Positions 22,711 to 28,303 of a stretch of 28,303 nucleotides of DNA are shown here, one piece after another. Both the position numbers and the translations under genes were made by a program. Location: contig CAMLDH010000012.1 of NCBI GenBank assembly GCA_946478765.1, positions 1-28,303 on the forward strand. The letters are read 5' to 3'. The notes under the pieces were generated by a model. The model saw only the letters and a program-made list of their open reading frames with translations, made no database searches and was not told the origin of the DNA. Source of the DNA: an uncultured Oxalobacteraceae bacterium. Lineage in GTDB: Bacteria; Pseudomonadota; Gammaproteobacteria; Burkholderiales; Burkholderiaceae. The stretch's first letter is position 1. Each line of letters opens with the position of its first letter.

Positions 22711-24663
22711 TCAAGGCAAATCGGTCGGCACAAACCCTTTCGGCGCAACCGTGCCCAGGCGCGTTTTCAAGGATTGCGGCGTTCCCTCAAACAGCGCGGC
22801 GTAGTAAGTGGCATTCGACAGCACATTTTTCACATAGCCGCGCGTTTCGTTAAACGGAATCGACTCGGCAAAAACCGCGCCTTCCACCGTGTGCGTCAGC
22901 GTCGAGCGCCATGCGCGCGGACGCCCCGGCCCTGCGTTATACGCAGCCGACGCCATTGCCTGCGAACCGTCGAGATCCTTCAGCACCATGTTCAAATAAT
23001 TGGCGCCGAGCTGGATATTGGTATCGGTGTCATTGACCTGGTTTGGCGTGAATTGATGCATGCCGATTTTGCGTGCGACAAATTTGGCGGTCGCCGGCAT
23101 CAACTGCATCAGGCCAGATGCGCCGACATGCGAGCGCGCATTCATGATGAAACGCGACTCCTGCCGAATCAGTCCGTACACCCATGCCATATCGAGACCA
23201 AGCGCCTTGGTGGTGCTGTACATAACGTCGCGGAACGGCGATGGAAAACGCTGATTGAAATCGAACTCGGATCGGGTCCGGTCCGACGTGCTCACCATCC
23301 GGTCCAGCATATTGTTTTGGCGCGCAAATTCGGCGGCAGCGAAATGCTCGCGTTCATTCATCTTGCGCAATTCCCAATTCCATTCGCGCACGCCTTCAAA
23401 ACGCAGGCTCATGTCGAAAAACCGGAGCGCGCGGCGAAAACCGGGATTATCTGCAATCAACGCAATCTCGGCTGGCGTTACCGGTTGCGGATTTTGGGAA
23501 ACCGTTATTTTCTGTCCCAGCTCTTCGAGCGCTAGCTGACCGTAAAAATGAATCTGATCGGCAATCGACTGGAACAACACCCGTGCTTCGGCTTTCCTGC
23601 CTTCGGCTTGCAGCGCACGCCCCATCCAGTACACCCACGCCGGATTATTGCGCAGCGATGCCGGCATTGCTTCGATGCCGGCCTTGACCTGTTTCCAGTC
23701 GCCCGCACGCAAGGCCATGCGCACGCGCCATTGGCGACCGTCGTTCGACAGCGGTGCGGCGCCGGCTTTGTCCCAATAGTCGGGGAACGCTTCCGGTGCC
23801 AGTTTAACCGATGCCTGCAACGCGATTTGCGACCAGCCGAGCGCCTGCTCCTCCGCGCTTAGCTTTGGCGCCGCACCACGCAAAGCATGCGCGGCTTGTT
23901 CATGGTTGTTTTTGGCGACGCGGCCGAGCGCAATGACAAACAGCTCATGCGCTTCACGCCCTTTGCCGACGCCATTGGTCAATACCAATCCCGGCTTTTC
24001 GATCGCCTGTTCGACCTTCTTTTCGTCGGCGTTGGTCAACGCGGAAAGACGGCGCGCCGCAGGCGTGGATCCGTTCTCCGCGGCTAACCGGATTTGCCCC
24101 CATACATCATCGAAATTGAATTGCCCGTTTTGCGCCAAGGTCGCAATCAACGCATGGCAGCCTTCGCCGTAATCCTTGGGCGAGGTCAACAGCGTACGCG
24201 CATCGGCCGCCACGTTCTGGCCTTTGGCGGTCTTCGACATCAATGCATAGCATTTCAGTTGCATGTCGTCGTCGACCACAAACAACGGATATTGTTCATC
24301 GAAAGTCGTCCAGTCGCGCTTGCGCCCCACTTCCAGCAGCCAGTCGTTGCGCATACGGTCGGCAATCGCGCTGCCCTCATAGCGTTTGAGAAAATCGCGG
24401 ACCTCGGCTTCGGACGCATTGCGCAAGCGGGGTTTCAACCGATAATAATCGACGTAGGAGGGGATGGCATAATTGGGCAAGTGTGCGGCAAGTTCGCCTG
24501 CTTTTGCCGCATCGTCGCGGCGCGCAGCATCACGCAACGCCTGAAATACATCGTCGTCATTGACAAAATTGACAAGACTTTTTTTCGCATATGCGTTCGG
24601 CAACATGAAAATCGCCGAAGCGAGCACGAGCGAAATACCGGCAATTCGTTTCATCGAAAACAT
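22711..24663 (-). CDS. slt: Soluble lytic murein transglycosylase
   Basis: Periplasmic enzyme that cuts the MurNAc-GlcNAc bond of peptidoglycan, leaving 1,6-anhydromuramyl ends. 650 residues, near the E. coli Slt70 length. The start at 24663 (MFSMKRIAG) has AAAGG about 11 bases upstream; the second Met at 24654 is nearly as good. Signal peptide MKRIAGISLVLASAIFMLPNAYA. A long superhelical U-domain of paired helices runs to about residue 470. Then the lysozyme-like SLT domain: catalytic Glu502 in GLIRQESRF, HVGASGLMQLMPATAKFVA, and AYNAGPGRPRAW at about 573-584. Not lipidated (no lipobox). Divergent from the folate cyclo-ligase gene. Confidence 0.95.
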   Translation of the reverse strand: MFSMKRIAGISLVLASAIFMLPNAYAKKSLVNFVNDDDVFQALRDAARRDDAAKAGELAAHLPNYAIPSYVDYYRLKPRLRNASEAEVRDFLKRYEGSAIADRMRNDWLLEVGRKRDWTTFDEQYPLFVVDDDMQLKCYALMSKTAKGQNVAADARTLLTSPKDYGEGCHALIATLAQNGQFNFDDVWGQIRLAAENGSTPAARRLSALTNADEKKVEQAIEKPGLVLTNGVGKGREAHELFVIALGRVAKNNHEQAAHALRGAAPKLSAEEQALGWSQIALQASVKLAPEAFPDYWDKAGAAPLSNDGRQWRVRMALRAGDWKQVKAGIEAMPASLRNNPAWVYWMGRALQAEGRKAEARVLFQSIADQIHFYGQLALEELGQKITVSQNPQPVTPAEIALIADNPGFRRALRFFDMSLRFEGVREWNWELRKMNEREHFAAAEFARQNNMLDRMVSTSDRTRSEFDFNQRFPSPFRDVMYSTTKALGLDMAWVYGLIRQESRFIMNARSHVGASGLMQLMPATAKFVARKIGMHQFTPNQVNDTDTNIQLGANYLNMVLKDLDGSQAMASAAYNAGPGRPRAWRSTLTHTVEGAVFAESIPFNETRGYVKNVLSNATYYAALFEGTPQSLKTRLGTVAPKGFVPTDLP

Positions 24664-24740
24664 CACTTTTACAACCTTTTTTTCACTGTATGTTACTTCT
24701 GTAGGATAGCATGTGATGCGACTCAATTTTTGGCAAAATC

Positions 24741-25304
24741 ATGCCTGAAATCATCAATAAAACTGCTTTGCGCCGCACCTTGCTCGAGGCCAGAAAAGCA
24801 CTGACAGCCGAACTGCGCGTGCAATGGGATGCGGCAATCGGCAGCCGGATAATGGCTTGGTGGGAAATGCATCCGGTACGGACGCTCGGCGTGTATTGGC
24901 CGATACAAAATGAACCCGATGTGCGCCGCGTTTATGACGTTTTGGCAGACTGCGGCGTCCAATTGGCGTTGCCGGTTGTTACCGGCAACGCAGCGCCATT
25001 GAAATTCGTTGCGTGGACACCGGGCGATACTTTGGTGAAAGATGCGATGGGCGTATCGATTCCAGCCAAGGCCGATGCCTTCATGCATCCGGAAGCCATA
25101 CTGGTGCCGTGCGTCGGATTTAACGCAACCCGCATCCGCCTCGGTTATGGCGGCGGATTTTACGACCGCACGCTTGCGCTATCCCCGCGCCCGCTGGCAA
25201 TCGGCATCGGCTATGCCTGCGCGCTCGCGACATTCCACGGCGCGCCGCATGACGTTGCGCTCGACATGATATTCACCGAGGCATCATGCATCTCAGCCGA
25301 TTAA
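24741..25304 (+). CDS. 5-formyltetrahydrofolate cyclo-ligase
   Basis: ATP-dependent conversion of 5-formyltetrahydrofolate to 5,10-methenyltetrahydrofolate; the E. coli member is ygfA. 187 residues, normal length. The N-terminus has the helix KTALRRTLLEARKAL. LVPCVGFNATRIRLGYGGGF (121-140) followed by YDR is the nucleotide-phosphate loop signature; VYWPIQNEPD is the folate-side strand. The ATG at 24741 is reliable by homology but has no clear Shine-Dalgarno, so the transcript may be nearly leaderless. It ends tail to tail with metF, sharing the four bases TTAA at 25301-25304. Both act in one-carbon folate metabolism. Confidence 0.94.
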   Translation: MPEIINKTALRRTLLEARKALTAELRVQWDAAIGSRIMAWWEMHPVRTLGVYWPIQNEPDVRRVYDVLADCGVQLALPVVTGNAAPLKFVAWTPGDTLVKDAMGVSIPAKADAFMHPEAILVPCVGFNATRIRLGYGGGFYDRTLALSPRPLAIGIGYACALATFHGAPHDVALDMIFTEASCISAD

Positions 25305-26155
25305 GCAGATAGATCAAGCCGCTTCCAGATCGCCGTCGTTGCCGCCGCCTGGTTCAAGGTATAGAAATGCAAACCAGGCGCGCCGCCGGCGAGCAGGCGC
25401 TCGCACAAACCGCACACCACATCCAGGCCGAACCCGCGTATCGATTCGCTGTCATCGCCAAAACTGGCCAGCTTCAGACGAATCCAGCGCGGAATTTCAG
25501 CACCGCACATATCGGAAAAACGCATCAACTGCGCATAATTCGTGATCGGCATGATGCCTGCAACGACAGGTACATGCACACCGGCCTTGCGCGCATCGTC
25601 GATGAAGCGGAAGTAGGCATCCGCATTATAAAAATACTGCGTGATCGCGGCATTCGCGCCGGAGCGCACTTTGCGCGCAAAGCTTTGGACATCGTCTTGC
25701 GGCGATTTCGCCTGCGGATGCATTTCCGGATAGGCGGCCACTTCGATATGGAACCAGTCGCCGGTCTCGGCACGGATGAATTCGATTAACTCATTGGCAT
25801 AGCGGAATTCGCCCGATGAATACCCTGCAGCGCCATAACCGCTCGGCAAATCGCCGCGCAATGCCACCAGGCGCTTGATGCCATGCGATTTATATTCATT
25901 TAATATTTCACGCAAACTGTCGCGCGAACTGCCGACGCACGACAGGTGCGGTGCCGCATCATGGCCTTCGCGCCGAATCTCTAGCACCGTGTCGAGCGTT
26001 CCCTTTTGCGTGGAACCGCCAGCGCCGAAGGTCACCGAAAAATATTTCGGATGCAGTTCCGCCAATTTTGCACGCGTGGCACGCAGCTTCTCGGCTCCCT
26101 CCGGCGTTTTGGGCGGGAAGAATTCGATGCTGAAATTTTTATGAGAGTAAGTCAT
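25301..26155 (-). CDS. metF: 5,10-methylenetetrahydrofolate reductase
   Basis: FAD enzyme that reduces methylenetetrahydrofolate to 5-methyltetrahydrofolate for methionine synthesis. 284 residues, a single TIM barrel of bacterial size. SIEFFPPKTPEGAEKL at the N-terminus carries the likely proton donor Glu11; FSVTFGAGGSTQKGT, HLSCVGSSRD, KRLVALRGDLP and AAITQYFYNADAYFRFI with GIMPITNY are all family landmarks. Its ATG directly follows the stop of the small membrane-protein gene (TAA ATG), so translation is coupled; no separate ribosome site is visible. Third gene of the ahcY operon under the SAH riboswitch, so expression should rise when SAH builds up, fitting remethylation of homocysteine. 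Confidence 0.97.
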   Translation of the reverse strand: MTYSHKNFSIEFFPPKTPEGAEKLRATRAKLAELHPKYFSVTFGAGGSTQKGTLDTVLEIRREGHDAAPHLSCVGSSRDSLREILNEYKSHGIKRLVALRGDLPSGYGAAGYSSGEFRYANELIEFIRAETGDWFHIEVAAYPEMHPQAKSPQDDVQSFARKVRSGANAAITQYFYNADAYFRFIDDARKAGVHVPVVAGIMPITNYAQLMRFSDMCGAEIPRWIRLKLASFGDDSESIRGFGLDVVCGLCERLLAGGAPGLHFYTLNQAAATTAIWKRLDLSA

Positions 26156-26497
26156 TTATTTTTCTAACAATAATGAGGACAACGCCCACGAAATGATGCT
26201 GTATAGAATCGCGCCACCGACCGCCGACCAGAACCCCGCGACATGAAAACCTTTGACGAAATTTCCAACAAACCAGAACAGCAATCCATTGATGACAAAG
26301 ATGAACAACCCTAAGGTTAGCACCGTTACCGGCAAAGTCAGCAACACCAATATCGGCCGAATCAAGGCATTGACCAAGCCCAACACTAGCGCGGCAAACA
26401 ATGCTGCTGTGAAATTTTGAACCTTGATCGACTGCATGATATAAGGCAACGCGAACAATGCGGCCGCATTGATGAGCCAGGTAATTAATAAACGCAT
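26156..26497 (-). CDS. Small membrane protein of the PF04020 (phage holin 4_2 / YvlD-like) family
   Basis: 113-residue inner-membrane protein with about four hydrophobic segments (3-22, 29-52, 56-77, 85-109). The ATG at 26497 has a perfect AAGGAGG spaced by six bases. The stretch LGLVNALIRPILVLLTLPVT is typical of the family, including the conserved N-x-x-x-R-P. Although labelled phage holin by domain databases, these proteins are chromosomal and not tied to lysis. It sits between ahcY and metF, abutting metF (TAAATG). The same arrangement recurs in betaproteobacteria to my knowledge, which suggests a link to methionine or SAM recycling; its function is unknown. Confidence 0.88.
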   Translation of the reverse strand: MRLLITWLINAAALFALPYIMQSIKVQNFTAALFAALVLGLVNALIRPILVLLTLPVTVLTLGLFIFVINGLLFWFVGNFVKGFHVAGFWSAVGGAILYSIISWALSSLLLEK

Positions 26498-26533
26498 GAC
26501 TGTCCTCCTTGATCCTGGTTTTCGGAGACAGTC

Positions 26534-26558
26534 CCGGCATAGCCAAGGGCCATGCCGG
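26534..26558 (-). other. Intercistronic hairpin between ahcY and the membrane protein
   Basis: CCGGCATAGCC (26534-26544) and GGCCATGCCGG (26548-26558) form an 11-bp stem with one mismatch and a 3-base loop. There is no T run on the coding strand, so it is more likely an RNA stability or processing element that sets ahcY above the downstream genes than a full terminator. Confidence 0.5.
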
Positions 26559-26572
26559 AACAGTGGGCACAA

Positions 26573-27991
26573 TCAGTAGCGATATTGCTCTGCCTTGTAA
26601 GGGCCGGTTTTCTGCACACCGATATACGCAGCTTGCTCATCCGTCAGTTCTGACAATTGCGCATTGAGTTTCTTCAATTGCAAACGCGCGACTTTTTCAT
26701 CCAGATGTTTGGGCAAGGTGTAGACGCCGACCGGATAAACCTTCGTATTGGTGAACAATTCGATTTGCGCGATGGTCTGATTTGCAAACGACGAGCTCAT
26801 CACATACGATGGATGGCCGGTGCCGCAACCGAGGTTCACCAGGCGGCCTTCGGCCAGCAGGATGATGCGTTTGCCGTCCGGAAAAATCACATGGTCGACT
26901 TGCGGCTTGATGTTTTCCCATTTGTATTGCTTCAATGCGGCGACTTCGATTTCATTGTCGAAGTGGCCGATGTTGCACACAATCGCCTGGTCTTTCATCT
27001 TCGTCATGTGCGCGTGGGTTATCACATGATAGTTGCCGGTACAGGTGACGAAAATATCGCCGTGTTCGGCCGCATAATCCATCGTCACCACACGATAGCC
27101 TTCCATCGCCGCCTGCAGAGCGCAAATCGGATCGATTTCCGTGACCCATACCTGTGCCGACAATGCGCGCATCGCCTGCGCGGAGCCCTTGCCCACATCG
27201 CCATAACCGGCGATGACCGCCACTTTGCCGGCGATCATCACGTCGGTCGCGCGCTTGATGCCGTCGACCAGCGATTCGCGGCAGCCGTACAGATTGTCGA
27301 ACTTGGATTTGGTAACCGAATCGTTCACATTGATTGCAGGAAAAGCCAATTTGCCTTCCTTGTGCATCTGGTACAGGCGGTGCACGCCGGTGGTGGTTTC
27401 TTCGGTCACGCCCTTGATCGCGGCCAGCCGTGTCGAGTACCAGTCCGGCTGCGCCGCCAATTTTTTCCTGATCGAATTGAACAGGCAGGTGGCCTCTTCG
27501 GAATCCGGATTGCTCAGCACGCTCGCATCTTTCTCGGCGCGTGCACCCAGATGCAGCAACAGCGTTGCATCGCCGCCGTCGTCGAGGATCATGTTCGAAT
27601 ATTGGCCATCTTTCCATTCGAAAATGCGATGCGTGAAGTCCCAGTATTCATCGAGCGATTCGCCCTTGAATGCGAACACCGGCGTACCGCCGGCGGCAAT
27701 TGCTGCAGCGGCATGGTCTTGGGTGGAGTAGATATTGCACGATGCCCAACGCACCTTCGCACCGAGCGCTTCCAGCGTCTGGATCAGCACTGCGGTCTGA
27801 ATCGTCATGTGCAGCGAGCCGGTAATGCGTGCGCCCTTCAACGGCTGGGCGGCGGCGAACTCTTCGCGAATCGCCATCAGACCCGGCATTTCGGTTTCGG
27901 CGATTCGGATCTCTTTGCGCCCCCAATCGGCCAAGCCGAGGTCAGCGACGAAATAATCTTGGGATGGGGAATTTAAAACTGCGGCGTTCAT
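26573..27991 (-). CDS. ahcY: S-adenosylhomocysteine hydrolase
   Basis: Cleaves S-adenosylhomocysteine to adenosine and homocysteine, clearing the product inhibitor of methyltransferases; cytosolic, NAD-dependent. 472 residues. The ATG at 27991 ([20 protein letters not shown]) has AAGGAGGG about five bases upstream; the longer open frame to 28084 runs through the riboswitch and is not translated. Substrate site residues: LHMTIQTA (60-67), [10 protein letters not shown] near 136-145, and [11 protein letters not shown] (Lys231 and Asp235 region). The NAD fold has AGYGDVGKG at 261-269. The long bacterial insert segment near 155-195 is present, and the C-terminus KAEQYRY is canonical (Lys and Tyr contact NAD across the dimer). 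Confidence 0.98.
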   Translation of the reverse strand: MNAAVLNSPSQDYFVADLGLADWGRKEIRIAETEMPGLMAIREEFAAAQPLKGARITGSLHMTIQTAVLIQTLEALGAKVRWASCNIYSTQDHAAAAIAAGGTPVFAFKGESLDEYWDFTHRIFEWKDGQYSNMILDDGGDATLLLHLGARAEKDASVLSNPDSEEATCLFNSIRKKLAAQPDWYSTRLAAIKGVTEETTTGVHRLYQMHKEGKLAFPAINVNDSVTKSKFDNLYGCRESLVDGIKRATDVMIAGKVAVIAGYGDVGKGSAQAMRALSAQVWVTEIDPICALQAAMEGYRVVTMDYAAEHGDIFVTCTGNYHVITHAHMTKMKDQAIVCNIGHFDNEIEVAALKQYKWENIKPQVDHVIFPDGKRIILLAEGRLVNLGCGTGHPSYVMSSSFANQTIAQIELFTNTKVYPVGVYTLPKHLDEKVARLQLKKLNAQLSELTDEQAAYIGVQKTGPYKAEQYRY

Positions 27992-28025
27992 CACGCCCTC
28001 CTTTCGAATAGAAAAAAAGTAACGT

Positions 28026-28094
28026 GAGCGCAGTTGCGGGAGAAATCTGATCCAAGCCTGGCACAGTGAGAAACTGTGCTGCAACGCTCCTTGG
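28026..28094 (-). promoter_or_regulatory. S-adenosylhomocysteine riboswitch
   Basis: Read on the minus strand the leader begins CCAAGGAGCGTTGCAGC, continues with the hairpin GCACAGTTTCTCACTGTGCC, then AGGCTTGG, and ends with GCAACTGCGCTC. This is the SAH riboswitch layout: P1 is CCAAGG/CTTGG, the P4-type hairpin is CACAG/CTGTG, and the pseudoknot or P2 arm is GAGCGTTGC against GCAACTGCGCTC. It lies 35 bases before the ahcY start codon. SAH binding should switch ahcY and its operon on. SAH riboswitches upstream of ahcY are established in beta- and gammaproteobacteria. Confidence 0.92.
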
Positions 28095-28101
28095 AGCCGA
28101 A

Positions 28102-28107
28102 ATTATA
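28102..28107 (-). promoter_or_regulatory. -10 box of the ahcY operon
   Basis: A perfect TATAAT on the minus strand. It would start transcription at about 28095, that is, at the first base of the riboswitch P1 stem. No recognisable -35 lies 16-18 bases upstream (CCGAAA at best), so an activator may be needed or the box may be sufficient. Confidence 0.7.
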
Positions 28108-28144
28108 GCGTATTTTAAGGCGGTTTTCGGGAAAGAAAATACCC

Positions 28145-28287
28145 CCTTGCGCCGCGCTGGCGGGATGCAGCGCAAGGAGGGAGTCTTGCCTTGCAAGGCA
28201 AGACCGTTACGCAGGCGGATCGCATGCGATCCGAAACCCCTGCTTCACCGCCCCGAGCGACGTGTGGCGAGCCACACTAGCGAGGGG
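28145..28287. repeat. Cluster of four palindromes upstream of ahcY
   Basis: Four hairpins in 143 bp: CCTTGCGC/GCGCAAGG (28145-28177, 17-base loop); a perfect 22-bp palindrome with arms GTCTTGCCTTG (28183-28204); a perfect 18-bp palindrome with arms CGGATCGCA (28216-28233); and GTGTGGC-GA-GCCACAC (28262-28277) inside weaker CCCC/GGGG flanks (28251-28287). No gene is visible. They may be an interspersed repeat block, a small RNA, or terminators of a gene beyond the window edge. Confidence 0.55.
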
Positions 28288-28303
28288 CAACGCAGCAATG
28301 CGC

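Noticed and set aside
26156..26497. Prophage remnant, because the protein belongs to a family called phage holin
   Set aside because: No other phage gene is near, and the gene is embedded in a methionine-cycle operon with tight spacing.
27992..28084. Longer ahcY start at 28084
   Set aside because: The extra codons fall inside the SAH riboswitch, and the ATG at 27991 has a strong ribosome site and the conserved N-terminus.
28145..28287. CRISPR array or tRNA cluster
   Set aside because: The palindromes differ from each other, there are no repeats of equal sequence with spacers, and no cloverleaf or CCA end was found.

Overview
The window looks like chromosomal DNA from a betaproteobacterium of the Burkholderiales, most like Oxalobacteraceae (Herbaspirillum, Herminiimonas, Collimonas relatives). 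This rests on the gene order at the right end (ahcY, small membrane protein, metF behind an S-adenosylhomocysteine riboswitch; slt next to 5-formyltetrahydrofolate cyclo-ligase; cca next to a glutathione S-transferase gene), on the GC-rich codon use and on the general look of the proteins. The genus is inference. I saw no rRNA, tRNA, CRISPR array or transposase gene.

Left part (1-3349): phenylalanine catabolism. hppD and phhA form a coupled minus-strand pair, with phhA running off the left edge. An Lrp/AsnC regulator is divergent from them, and a GNAT acetyltransferase follows. Next (3526-9454) is a signalling unit: an orphan periplasmic substrate-binding-like protein followed by a 1498-residue membrane hybrid kinase. 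The kinase combines HAMP, HisKA, HATPase, three receiver domains, HPt, GGDEF and EAL. The unit has a good promoter and a structured leader.

Middle part (about 9460-19650): an accessory-looking block. It holds a secreted SGNH hydrolase, a 66-bp MITE-like palindrome with TTA flanks, a cytochrome P450, a TonB-dependent receptor, a PAPS-type sulfotransferase, two small citrate-synthase-fold proteins that both lack the catalytic histidines, and an acetolactate-synthase-like ThDP enzyme with an unusual basic insert. The ThDP gene, the two citrate-synthase-like genes and probably the sulfotransferase and receptor genes run in one direction. This is the best candidate here for an undescribed pathway: C-C bond chemistry (ThDP plus citrate-synthase fold), oxidation (P450), sulfation and outer-membrane uptake.

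Right part (19656-28303): housekeeping genes. These are cca, a GST, an NDUFA9-like SDR, the soluble lytic transglycosylase slt, divergent 5-formyltetrahydrofolate cyclo-ligase, and the methyl-cycle operon ahcY - PF04020-like membrane protein - metF. That operon starts with a TATAAT -10 box and an SAH riboswitch at the very 5' end of the transcript. Upstream of it, up to the window edge, lies a run of four closely spaced palindromes of unknown role.
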